DNA of 8,187 nucleotides from Granulicella sp. UBA5172 (GCA_002413385.1 DHWW01000326.1:1-8187); one strand, 5' to 3'; shown: positions 1-6,895, counted from the stretch's first letter. Numbers and translations: made by a program. Notes: generated by a model not told the origin, from the sequence alone.

Positions 1-2
1 GT

Positions 3-815
3 ACCCGTGCCGTACATGCGGCCATCGATCAGGGGATCAACTTCTTCGATGTGTCGCCTTACTACGGCGTGACGCTCGCAGAGAAGCGCCTCGGTGAGGC
101 ACTTTCTGGAAAACGAAACCAGGTCGTTCTCTCCACCAAGTGTGGACGCTACGGAGCAAATGACTTTGACTTCTCCGCTCGAACGATCCTTGCAGGGGTA
201 GACGAATCGCTGGCCCGGCTTAAAACCGACTACATCGATCTCCTTCAGGTCCATGACGTAGAGTTTGGAAGCGTCGAACAGATTACCGCAGAAACGCTGC
301 CAGCTTTGCGAGGTTTGCAGCAATCAGGAAAGGCCCGGTATATCGGCATAACCGGGTACTCTCTTGAGACTCTCGCTCGCCTTGCCGAATCAGCACCCGT
401 TGATTCCATCTTGAGTTATTGCCGCTACAACCTGATGGTCCGCGATATGGACAACTTCCTCACCCCCCTGGCGCGCGAAAAGTCGATCGGTCTCATCAAT
501 GCATCTCCTCTACACATGGGCGTCCTCAGCCCAAACGAAATACCAACCTGGCATCCGGCTCCTCCTGCCATTCTGGAGGCCGGCCGCCGGGCGAATGAGA
601 TCTGCAACGCCCACGGCTTGCATCTCACAGAAGTCGCGCTTCGCTTTTGTCTCGATCACAGCTACGTCCCAAGCACCTTGGTCGGGATGTCGACCACCAA
701 GCAGCTCGAACAGAATTTGCGTGCCCTTGAACCTGCTGACGACTCGACGGTCATTCAAGAGATCGAAGCTTCTATCGGAACTAACATGAACTATGTTTGG
801 CGTTCTGGCCGCTAG
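3..815 (+). CDS. Aldo/keto reductase, L-galactose/L-fucose dehydrogenase-like (5' partial)
   Basis: This is a soluble NAD(P)-dependent oxidoreductase of the aldo/keto reductase superfamily with a TIM-barrel fold. The frame is open from base 3, so the gene starts upstream. The visible part is 270 residues, and roughly 35-60 N-terminal residues are missing compared with about 320 for the family. The catalytic tetrad is complete in fragment numbering: Asp16 and Tyr21 in FFDVSPYYG, Lys46 in STKCGRY and His84 in LLQVHDVEFG. The motifs NASPLHMGVLS and STLVGMSTTKQLEQNL are in the places that contact the cofactor. The wording GRYxxxFDFSA, ILSYCRYN and PxWHPA is close to plant L-galactose 1-dehydrogenase and the bacterial L-fucose/L-galactose/aldose 1-dehydrogenases. 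The likely reaction is therefore oxidation of a sugar C1 to a lactone, but the substrate is inferred. A GTG at 51 is internal to the conserved motif and is not the start. It is separated from the next gene by more than 550 bp, so it is not in its operon. Confidence 0.9.
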   Translation, partial: TRAVHAAIDQGINFFDVSPYYGVTLAEKRLGEALSGKRNQVVLSTKCGRYGANDFDFSARTILAGVDESLARLKTDYIDLLQVHDVEFGSVEQITAETLPALRGLQQSGKARYIGITGYSLETLARLAESAPVDSILSYCRYNLMVRDMDNFLTPLAREKSIGLINASPLHMGVLSPNEIPTWHPAPPAILEAGRRANEICNAHGLHLTEVALRFCLDHSYVPSTLVGMSTTKQLEQNLRALEPADDSTVIQEIEASIGTNMNYVWRSGR

Positions 816-938
816 ACACAATGTACCGCTGAAGTGCCCAGCGTCTCTTGAGCCAGTTGAGATGAGACAACCTGGAACGATGAAGGGTCTGGATTTTCTG
901 TACCAGCTAGACGGTTAGTTCTCGTGAGTATTCCTGTC

Positions 939-996
939 GATGTGGGCCGGTGGTTCCATTGGATGTAGGCCGGGACTCCGTTGTGATGTGGGCCGC
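939..996 (+). repeat. Three direct GATGTGGGCCGG units, exact 23-bp period
   Basis: Three near-identical 12-bp units lie at 939-950 (GATGTGGGCCGG), 962-973 (GATGTAGGCCGG) and 985-996 (GATGTGGGCCGC). Start-to-start distance is exactly 23 bp in both intervals, while the 11-bp spacers are unrelated. Conserved boxes in unrelated spacers at fixed distance look like protein-binding sites. Together with the oppositely oriented set at 1011-1072 they resemble the multiple terminal repeats of IS21-family ends. That identification is inferred, since no transposase gene is present. Confidence 0.75.
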
Positions 997-1010
997 ATTT
1001 TGTGTTTCAC

Positions 1011-1088
1011 CGTAATAGTGGCCCACATGGTGTAATCGCGGCCCACATGGACCGTAATCGTGGCCCAGATGCAACGTAACGGGGACAG
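1011..1088 (-). repeat. Three GGCCCACAT units in opposite orientation, plus a degenerate fourth
   Basis: The complement of the 939-996 box recurs as CGTAATAGTGGCCCACATGG (1011-1030), TGTAATCGCGGCCCACATGG (1031-1050) and CGTAATCGTGGCCCAGATGC (1053-1072). The spacing is 20 and 22 bp. A weaker unit begins GTAACGGGGACAG at 1076. These units share a longer core (GTAAT plus the GGCCCA box) than the left set. The pentamer GACAG at 1084-1088 mirrors CTGTC at 934-938, so the whole 934-1088 block has loosely inverted termini of about 155 bp. I see no flanking target-site duplication. Confidence 0.7.
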
Positions 1089-1213
1089 TGGGCAAGGTCA
1101 GTCGGAGAACTTGGCACTCTCCAGATCTCATGACCTCCAAATCAAATGGAAATAATAGTTCGACCCGAGCCAATGCCGCTTTGGGGATTTATTTTGCAAG
1201 AGGCACAAAGCTC

Positions 1214-1243
1214 TTGACACCGGCCTAAGCCAGTGAATATTAT
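1214..1243 (+). promoter_or_regulatory. Predicted sigma70-type promoter of the receptor gene
   Basis: A perfect -35 hexamer TTGACA (1214-1219) is followed after 18 bp by TATTAT (1238-1243), which matches the -10 consensus at five of six positions. Transcription would start near 1250 and give a leader of about 120 nt. It is the best promoter-like element in the gap and is on the correct strand for the receptor gene. Confidence 0.55.
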
Positions 1244-1296
1244 CCTCCAGTTATCGTTACAGTAGACGTTCAACCCATCAAGCGATCGACCCCAGA

Positions 1297-1353
1297 GTCC
1301 AACTAGGGTTGGACGCCACCAAATCAGCCGAATGTCTCGGCGAGCAAATTTTT
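1297..1353 (+). promoter_or_regulatory. Two tandem hairpins in the receptor leader, possible attenuator
   Basis: GTCCAAC (1297-1303) and GTTGGAC (1308-1314) form a perfect 7-bp stem with a 4-nt loop. GCCGA (1327-1331) and TCGGC (1337-1341) form a second, 5-bp stem with a 5-nt loop. A run of five T follows at 1349-1353, seven bases after the second stem, which is farther than in a standard terminator. Both lie between the predicted promoter and the ribosome binding site. They could influence leader stability or early termination; no known riboswitch class is recognised. Confidence 0.3.
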
Positions 1354-1358
1354 CACAC

Positions 1359-1363
1359 GGAGG
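1359..1363 (+). promoter_or_regulatory. Ribosome binding site GGAGG that fixes the receptor start
   Basis: GGAGG lies 8 nt before ATG 1372. The frame is open farther upstream to a TTG at 1309, but that codon lies inside the leader hairpin, has no comparable ribosome binding site and would put 21 unrelated residues ahead of the signal peptide. ATG 1372 is therefore the start. Confidence 0.8.
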
Positions 1364-1371
1364 CAATTATT

Positions 1372-4300
1372 ATGGGAATCTCGGACAGAAAGCACTGGAA
1401 CAGGGGCTGGTATCTCACCGCGTCTTTGATCCTTTTGAGCCTTACGTGGTTCATCTCCCCAACTCTCATGGCCCAGCAGGCAACCGCGAGCGTAAACGGC
1501 GTCGTCAAGGACCAAACCGGCGCTGTAATTCCAACAGCGCAGGTCGAACTCAAGAACATCAATACCGGGGTCGCGAGGACAACAACCACAAACAGTGACG
1601 GAGTTTACACCTTCCTCAACATGACTCCAGGCGTCTATACCATGCGCGCGTCCGCGACCAATTTTACGGCGGTGTTGCAACCGGCGGTAACCCTCCAGAT
1701 TAGCCAGATCGCGACGTTCAACTTTCAACTGAAGGTCGGCGAAACGCAAAGCAGCGTTACTGTGGACGCCAGCCCGGCTGCGTTGCAGACTTCGAGTTCG
1801 GAATTGGGCACGGTTGTTACGACGCATGAAGTCAACGACCTGCCTTTGAACGGCCGCAACTTCACCCAGTTATTGACGATCACAGCGGGTGTCGCGAACA
1901 TCAATACTGACCAGAACAACGGCGGAGGCGGAGGATGGAATGGCCACACGATCGGGACTACCGATATCCCGGCAGTGAACGGCGCTGCCAACCGGAGCAA
2001 CGTGTTCCTCTTGGACGGCGCTAACGACCTGAACACGCTGTCCGGGGTATATAACTATTCGCCGATCGTGGATGCCATTCAGGAATTTAAGACCCAGGGC
2101 CACAACGATCTTGCCGAATACGGCGGGGCCGCCGGAGGCCTTGTGACTGTAGCTACAAAATCCGGGACCAACCAGTATCATGGCGCTCTTTGGGAGTTCC
2201 TGCGCAACGAGAAGATGGATGCGCGCGGTTTCTTTGAGTCAAGACGCGCACCGCTGCGGCAGAACCAGTATGGCGCTTCGGTCGGCGGTCCCCTCTCGAT
2301 TCCAAAGCTATACAACGGCAAGAACCGCACCTTCTTCTATGCTGCGTGGGAAAGTTATAGGTTCGCCTCTGCTCAGGAAACCGGAGCGCTCGGACCAACC
2401 GCTGCAATGCGCAGTGGAGATTTCAGCGCCCTGGCCGCACCAATCTACGATCCGGCGACGACGACCTATGACAGTTCCACCGGCTCCTACTCGCGTCAAA
2501 CTTTCACCCAGGAGTACAACGAAGGGCCGGGCAACACGTCCCTTTGCAACGGTGACATCAACTGTATTCCCAGCAACCGGGTCAATCCGATCTCAGCGTT
2601 ATACGAGTCGATCATTCCGAAGAGCGGTGCCCTGGTCAACGGGAGCAACGTGTTTGTCACCGCAAGATCCTTGACCAACCAGCATTCGGGAACGATTCGA
2701 GGCGACCAGACCTTCGGCAATAATGACCAGATTATGTTTCGTTATAGCCAGTTCGATCAGTATGGAGTCTCTCCGTCAGGCATAATCGGCGTGGGCTTCG
2801 ACCATGTTATCGGTACTAACTACATAGGGCAGTGGACTCACACATTCAGTCCGACGGCCTTTTCGGACGTGTACTTCGGCAGAAACTACGGATATAGCCT
2901 CATCGGCACCACTCACCCCGGCGAGGATGCGGCGTTCGTCACGCAGTTGGAGTCACTCGGGATGTCTACGGCCTGGTTGACCCTGGACGGCGCGCCGAAT
3001 CCACCTCAGTTTACGGCGGGCGGTTATGTAGGGTTGAGTGGTTCGCAGTTGCAGGGAAGCGGGTTGGCGGATACCTGGCAGTACGGCGGTTCATTCACAA
3101 AGATCCTGGGCACGCACACGATCAAAGCCGGCGTCGATATTGAGACCAACAACTTCACTTCGCCGATCGCATACTCCAACGTGGATTTCGAGGCCACGCA
3201 GACCGCGGGCCTCGGGGCAAATCAAGGCGTGGGCGGTAACAGTTGGGCATCCGAGTTGCTCGGCGTTCCGAGTGGGGCCGGCTACCGGAACATCCATGAA
3301 GCGGCTACCGGCGGCTGGACCAATGCGTTCTACATCCAGGATCAGATCAAGGCGACGAGTCGTCTTACCGTCAATGTCGGCTTCCGCAACGACATGGTGT
3401 ACACCCCGATTTACGGGACTGGCAACGGCGGGAACTACTACACTGGCGAGGCTAACCCGGTCACGGGCCAGTACATCCTTAACGCACTTCCGCCTAACTG
3501 CTCGGCAACCCAGGGCGCACCCTGTATTCCGACTGGCAGTTACACCGCGTCGAGCACGCCTGCTCCGGGCGGGCTTCCCGCGCACACTATCGTTAGCCCG
3601 ACTCTCCGCGTGATCAAGAACTCACCGGCCGACTGGGGCACCCGGCTCGGTCTGGCCTACCGTCTAAATGACAAGACAACCATCCGTGGAGGTTATGGCC
3701 GCGAGTACGACGAGTGGGCCACAATCGTTCAACTCTCGCAGAATTTCGGCGGGAACTGGCCAGCGGTCAATACCATCCAGAACAACGGTCTGAACACCAA
3801 TGTTCCAACTGCGACTGTGGCCGATCCGCTGCAACTTGGCAGCGGCGGTGCGATCATTTATCCAGTCAACGATTTCAGCCATGTCAGCCAGTGGATGGTG
3901 GATCCGAACTTCAAGACCCCGTACACGGATCAATGGAACGTGGGCATCGAGCGGGAGTTGCCGGGGAACCTCGCTCTCGATGCAAACTATGTCGGTTCTG
4001 TCGGCAGGCATCTGGACTGGGGCCCGACAATGAACACCCCCCAACCGGGACCAGGCAATGTTCAAGCCCGGCGCCCATATCCCTACATGCAGCAGCAATG
4101 GTTCGATCAGAGCGTCGGCGACAGCCGTTACAACTCCTTGCAGGTCACTGTCAACAAACGTCCTACCCATGGTGTTAGCTTCCTGGTTGCTTACACGCTG
4201 TCGCATTCGGACTCCGACGGCTGCAACCTGGGTGCAAGCTGCGACTCGTCAAATCCATACAATCGCGCCGGCGACTACGGCACTTCAGACCTCAACCAGA

Positions 4301-4716
4301 AGAACGCGTTTTCGGCGGCATTCACGGCGCAGTCACCATTCAACAGGTCTCCCCATAAGCTGGTCTCCGGTGTGGCTGGTGGATGGTCGCTTAACGGCAT
4401 TGTGCAATTTAGTTCGGGGCAGGCTTACACCGTGACCACCGGCAACGACCCTGAGAATATAGGCTGCTGCCTCCAGGAGCGGGTGAACGTGGTTGGCGAC
4501 CCGAACGCCGGGAGCGGAATCCATACTCGAGCAGAATGGTTCAATACAAGCGCCTTCGCGCAACCGGCGCCGTACACATATGGCACTGAAAAGGTGAACC
4601 AGTACACTGCGCAAACACGTCACGACGTCGACTTATCTCTGTTCCGTCAGGTCCACGCAGGGCTCGGACAAGGGAGATACTTCGAATTCCGCCTCGACTC
4701 ATTCAACTCTCTTTAA
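1372..4716 (+). CDS. Oar-like TonB-dependent outer-membrane receptor, frameshifted at the 3' end
   Basis: The gene encodes an outer-membrane beta-barrel that would take up or bind a large substrate using energy from the TonB-ExbBD complex; the substrate is unknown. The 1,114-residue product starts with a Sec signal peptide (hydrophobic core about 15-30, likely cleavage after TLMA at residue 34). A carboxypeptidase-regulatory/Cna-B-like domain follows (about 37-118, with VNGVVKDQTGAVIPTAQVEL). The plug domain (about 150-270) contains NDLPLNGRNF, VNGAANRSNVFLLDG and TKSGTNQYHG, and the long barrel runs to the end. This order is typical of the large acidobacterial Oar family. The frame stops at TAA 4714, just after FRLDSFNS, where family members continue with a closing FN-rich strand. 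That missing end, finishing LQVALKFYY, is intact one frame over at 4712-4831. Removing one base near 4708-4711 would give 1,152 residues and a normal C-terminus. As written, the product lacks the terminal strands and beta-signal needed for barrel assembly. The cause could be an assembly error, a real mutation or recoding. Confidence 0.9.
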   Translation: MGISDRKHWNRGWYLTASLILLSLTWFISPTLMAQQATASVNGVVKDQTGAVIPTAQVELKNINTGVARTTTTNSDGVYTFLNMTPGVYTMRASATNFTAVLQPAVTLQISQIATFNFQLKVGETQSSVTVDASPAALQTSSSELGTVVTTHEVNDLPLNGRNFTQLLTITAGVANINTDQNNGGGGGWNGHTIGTTDIPAVNGAANRSNVFLLDGANDLNTLSGVYNYSPIVDAIQEFKTQGHNDLAEYGGAAGGLVTVATKSGTNQYHGALWEFLRNEKMDARGFFESRRAPLRQNQYGASVGGPLSIPKLYNGKNRTFFYAAWESYRFASAQETGALGPTAAMRSGDFSALAAPIYDPATTTYDSSTGSYSRQTFTQEYNEGPGNTSLCNGDINCIPSNRVNPISALYESIIPKSGALVNGSNVFVTARSLTNQHSGTIRGDQTFGNNDQIMFRYSQFDQYGVSPSGIIGVGFDHVIGTNYIGQWTHTFSPTAFSDVYFGRNYGYSLIGTTHPGEDAAFVTQLESLGMSTAWLTLDGAPNPPQFTAGGYVGLSGSQLQGSGLADTWQYGGSFTKILGTHTIKAGVDIETNNFTSPIAYSNVDFEATQTAGLGANQGVGGNSWASELLGVPSGAGYRNIHEAATGGWTNAFYIQDQIKATSRLTVNVGFRNDMVYTPIYGTGNGGNYYTGEANPVTGQYILNALPPNCSATQGAPCIPTGSYTASSTPAPGGLPAHTIVSPTLRVIKNSPADWGTRLGLAYRLNDKTTIRGGYGREYDEWATIVQLSQNFGGNWPAVNTIQNNGLNTNVPTATVADPLQLGSGGAIIYPVNDFSHVSQWMVDPNFKTPYTDQWNVGIERELPGNLALDANYVGSVGRHLDWGPTMNTPQPGPGNVQARRPYPYMQQQWFDQSVGDSRYNSLQVTVNKRPTHGVSFLVAYTLSHSDSDGCNLGASCDSSNPYNRAGDYGTSDLNQKNAFSAAFTAQSPFNRSPHKLVSGVAGGWSLNGIVQFSSGQAYTVTTGNDPENIGCCLQERVNVVGDPNAGSGIHTRAEWFNTSAFAQPAPYTYGTEKVNQYTAQTRHDVDLSLFRQVHAGLGQGRYFEFRLDSFNSL

Positions 4717-4831
4717 CAATGTTGTTTTCAATCGTCCGGATACGAACATTTCCCACCCAACGTTCGGACAAGTCTTGAGCCAACAGAACCATCCGCGACA
4801 GTTGCAGGTGGCTCTGAAGTTCTACTACTAG
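4712..4831 (+). pseudogene. Out-of-frame C-terminal end of the TonB-dependent receptor
   Basis: Read from 4712, this stretch encodes 39 residues beginning FNNVVFNRPDTNIS and ending LQVALKFYY, followed by TAG at 4829-4831. It has the expected features of an Oar receptor terminus: an FNN strand, HPTFGQVLS (compare the common NFGQI in relatives) and a last amphipathic strand ending in aromatic residues, the beta-signal recognised by the BAM machinery. It has no start codon or ribosome binding site of its own and belongs to the gene at 1372. Its intact coding suggests that the frameshift is recent or not real. Confidence 0.85.
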
Positions 4832-4843
4832 TTAGAACTGCGG

Positions 4844-4925
4844 CTTCGTGGTTTCGTAATCCGAAGGGTCTTCCGCTGCGGTCCGCCGCGGCGGAGGATC
4901 GTTCGAGGAATACGAATCCACGAAG
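4844..4925. repeat. 82-bp imperfect inverted repeat after the receptor gene
   Basis: The arms CTTCGTGGTTTCGTA (4844-4858) and TACGAATCCACGAAG (4911-4925) pair at 14 of 15 positions, and the neighbouring TCC/GGA extends the stem. The 52-bp interior contains a perfect 14-bp palindrome TCCGCCGCGGCGGA (4882-4895) and a small GAAG/CTTC hairpin (4863-4873). It starts 13 bp after the restored receptor stop. It could stabilise or terminate the receptor mRNA or be a REP/MITE-like repeat. No T-run follows the right arm, so it is not a standard intrinsic terminator. Confidence 0.6.
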
Positions 4926-4963
4926 TCACGGTAACAGCCCAATCCTGCTGACTGAAACTCCAT

Positions 4964-5009
4964 AGTGTCATTGCCGCACGTAGTAGCGCGGAGGTGACAC
5001 TTTTCTCTT
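4964..5009 (+). terminator. Possible rho-independent terminator of the receptor gene
   Basis: AGTGTCA (4964-4970) pairs perfectly with TGACACT (4995-5001). Inside it CCGC (4974-4977) pairs with GCGG (4988-4991) across a small internal loop, leaving a 10-nt apical loop. The stem leads directly into TTTTCTCTT (5001-5009). The lower stem is AT-rich, so its strength is uncertain. Confidence 0.4.
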
Positions 5010-5059
5010 GAAAGCCTCGCTCTATCTACGCTAAAAAGTGAAGACGGAGAGGAACGCGT
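5010..5059 (+). promoter_or_regulatory. Leader and ribosome binding site of the FG-GAP gene
   Basis: GGAGAGGA at 5046-5053 lies 6 nt before TTG 5060 and is a strong ribosome binding site supporting that rare start codon. An in-frame TGA at 5039-5041 limits the start to codons after it. TTGAAA at 5008-5013 could be a -35 box, but no good -10 follows at the right distance (best GCTAAA near 5030), so a separate promoter here is weakly supported. Confidence 0.55.
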
Positions 5060-6895
5060 TTGACGGTGTTGATTCTATTACTTTGCTCTGTTGTGCTCGG
5101 CGGAATCGTATTTGCCCAGGGCATCGTGTTGCCCCCGACCATTGATCCGGGGGCGGTCATCGACGGTTCCCGGCGAACCTTTCTGCGAGCGGTCGGTTTG
5201 CTGGCCCCTAAAATGCTGTTTCCCTGGTTGCGGACGACCCGGAGCGAGCCACTCCAGGCTTTCACTCTGCGCGCGGCAATTCCATCGACCATCAGATTCG
5301 AGGACATTGCTCAAAAAGCCGGCGTACATTTTGTTACAGAAAACTGCCCCACCCCGGAGAAACATCAACCGGAAACAATGCCGGCCGGCATTGCGCTGTT
5401 CGACTACGACGGGGATGGCCTGCTCGACATTTACCTGGTCAACGGTGCGGAGATGCCATCCATGGTGAAAACGGGCCCGAAGTATTACAACCGCCTATTT
5501 CACAACAACGGCGATGGAACGTTCACCGATGTTTCCGAGCGCGCAGGAGTCACCGGAGCGGGTTATGGGATGGGCGCGGCGGTGGGCGACTACGATAACG
5601 ACGGTCGGCCCGATCTCTTTCTGGCAAACGTCAACGGAAATCAGCTGTTTCACAACAATGGCGATGGTACCTTCACGGACGTCACCGCGAAGGCCGGCCT
5701 AAGCGGTGCCATCTACAACGGCCGCAAGATGTGGTCGGTCGCGGCCGGCTGGTTCGACTATAACAACGACGGCCTACTTGACCTCTTTGTGGCAAATTAC
5801 TGCCAGTGGGATCCGCACTACGAACCGGTCTGCATGGGGCTGGATGGCCGCGGTTATTGCCACCCCGACAGCTTTGGTCCACTTCCCAACACTCTCTACC
5901 GCAACAATGGCGATGGTACGTTCACAGATGTTTCGGCGGAGACCGGAATTTCAACCGTGCTGGGCAAGGGAATGGGAGTCGTGTTTGCGGATTACGACGG
6001 CGACGGTTTTCTCGACGTGTTTGTGGCCAACGATAACAGCCCGAACCGCCTGTTTCACAACTTGGGAGGGAAGCGATTTGAGGAGGTGGGTTTTCAGGCA
6101 GGTGTGGCATACAACGACGAGGGGACTGCCCTTGCAGGAATGGGCGCTGACTTCCGGGATCTGAACAACGATGGCTTACCCGACATCTGGCACACCGCGA
6201 TCGAAAACGAAACGTTTCCACTGTTTATAAATCGAGGCAAAGGACTGTTTCGCAATGCGAGTCAGGAGAGCCGGCTTGCGAATCTAACCCGGCCGATGTC
6301 TGGATGGTCGAACGGGATCGTCGATCTCGACAACGATGGTTGGAAAGATCTGGTGGTGGCGCGCAGTAATGTGCTGGACAATATCGCGCAAATTTCATCG
6401 CATTTTCGCTATGCCGAACCGAACTCGGTATTCCGCAATCGCGGGAACGGGCAGTTTGAAGATGTGAGCGCCTCTGCTGGGGCCGACTTTACCCGGCCAG
6501 CCCCGCACCGGGGCCTCGCGTACGGGGATCTTGACAACGACGGGCGGATGGATCTCGTAGTGACCGCTCTGGGCGCCCCGGTCAGCGTGTTCCGCAACGT
6601 CACCGAAACGCGCAATCACTGGGTCCTGCTCAAACTTGTCGGAACGAAGAGCAACCGGATGGGCATTGGCGCCCGGATTCGGATAACCACCGATGATGGC
6701 AGGATGCTTTACAACGAGGCGACGACCAGCACGGGTTATGCCGCGTCAAGCGATCCGCGCGTCCATTTCGGTCTCGGCAGTTCGCGCGTGATGAGGGAAA
6801 TCGAGGTCAACTGGCCCTCGGGTACACGCCAGTTATTGCACAATGTGACTGCCGATCGCATACTCGAAGTGACCGAGCCCCGCAATGGCAGTTAG
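5060..6895 (+). CDS. Exported FG-GAP/VCBS repeat protein with ASPIC/UnbV domain (CRTAC1-like)
   Basis: The 611-residue product is an exported calcium-binding beta-propeller-type protein; its ligand is unknown. Seven blades each carry a DxDxDG-like loop, starting at about residues 115 (DYDGDGLLD), 177 (DYDNDGRPD), 233 (DYNNDGLLD), 311 (DYDGDGFLD), 367 (DLNNDGLPD), 422 (DLDNDGWKD) and 490 (DLDNDGRMD). Most blades are preceded by an NNGDGTFTDVS-type turn. An ASPIC/UnbV domain fills about 519-607, from NHWVLLKLVG through GIGARIRI and HFGLG to VNWPSG. This matches the CRTAC1 family common in Acidobacteria and Planctomycetes. Start TTG 5060 is chosen from its ribosome binding site and the hydrophobic leader at residues 3-19 (possible cleavage after VFA). 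The leader has no positive charge, and a twin-arginine motif, SRRTFLR, follows at 37-43, so the export route is ambiguous; GTG 5126 is an alternative start. The TPR gene follows 44 bp downstream. Confidence 0.9.
   Translation: MTVLILLLCSVVLGGIVFAQGIVLPPTIDPGAVIDGSRRTFLRAVGLLAPKMLFPWLRTTRSEPLQAFTLRAAIPSTIRFEDIAQKAGVHFVTENCPTPEKHQPETMPAGIALFDYDGDGLLDIYLVNGAEMPSMVKTGPKYYNRLFHNNGDGTFTDVSERAGVTGAGYGMGAAVGDYDNDGRPDLFLANVNGNQLFHNNGDGTFTDVTAKAGLSGAIYNGRKMWSVAAGWFDYNNDGLLDLFVANYCQWDPHYEPVCMGLDGRGYCHPDSFGPLPNTLYRNNGDGTFTDVSAETGISTVLGKGMGVVFADYDGDGFLDVFVANDNSPNRLFHNLGGKRFEEVGFQAGVAYNDEGTALAGMGADFRDLNNDGLPDIWHTAIENETFPLFINRGKGLFRNASQESRLANLTRPMSGWSNGIVDLDNDGWKDLVVARSNVLDNIAQISSHFRYAEPNSVFRNRGNGQFEDVSASAGADFTRPAPHRGLAYGDLDNDGRMDLVVTALGAPVSVFRNVTETRNHWVLLKLVGTKSNRMGIGARIRITTDDGRMLYNEATTSTGYAASSDPRVHFGLGSSRVMREIEVNWPSGTRQLLHNVTADRILEVTEPRNGS
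5503..5919 (+). repeat. Intragenic copies encoding the NNGDGT turn
   Basis: An 18-bp sequence, CAACAATGGCGATGGTAC, is identical at 5653-5670 and 5902-5919. A two-mismatch copy lies at 5503-5520. Offsets are 150 and 249 bp, both multiples of three. Identity at DNA level, including silent positions, suggests blade duplication or gene conversion within the FG-GAP gene. Confidence 0.7.

Larger units (their letters stand above)
934..1088. mobile_element. Possible IS21-like end pair or MITE-like remnant, no transposase
   Basis: The block combines a left set of three boxes, a right set of three to four boxes in inverse orientation and short mirrored termini (CTGTC/GACAG). IS21-family elements are known to carry several transposase-binding repeats at each end. 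Here the two sets are only 14 bp apart (997-1010), as if the istA/istB interior had been deleted or a non-autonomous derivative had formed. An alternative is an operator array for a dimeric regulator of the receptor gene downstream. With no transposase and no visible target duplication this is a hypothesis. Confidence 0.3.
816..1371. other. Intergenic region with repeat cluster, promoter and leader
   Basis: This 556-bp gap has no credible gene on either strand. Short frames on the minus strand merely run through the repeats and lack a ribosome binding site or family resemblance. From left to right it holds about 120 bp with nothing recognised after the reductase stop, the GTGGGCC repeat cluster (939-1088), about 125 bp of unremarkable sequence, a sigma70-like promoter (1214-1243) and a leader of roughly 120 nt with two hairpins before the receptor start codon. 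No convincing terminator follows the reductase gene. The GTCTC...GAGAC pairing at 843-868 lacks a T-run. Confidence 0.7.

Noticed and set aside
843..868. GTCTC/GAGAC pairing after the reductase gene as a terminator
   Set aside because: It is only a 5-bp stem with a 16-nt loop and no T-run.
939..1088. CRISPR-like array
   Set aside because: The units are only 10-12 bp, spacers are 8-11 bp and the orientation flips midway, which does not fit a CRISPR array.
907..1173. 88-codon minus-strand frame through the repeat cluster
   Set aside because: Its sequence is dictated by the GTGGGCC boxes (repeated GHDYG/GHYYG), it has no ribosome binding site and it resembles no family.
1309..1371. Upstream TTG start for the receptor
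   Set aside because: It lies within a leader hairpin and lacks a ribosome binding site. ATG 1372 has GGAGG at 8 nt and begins a normal signal peptide.
3038..3613. 191-codon plus-strand frame, with long minus-strand frames at 3091-3585 and 3664-4206
   Set aside because: They are Arg/Ala/Ser-rich shadows in other frames of the receptor gene, which is continuous and recognisable there.
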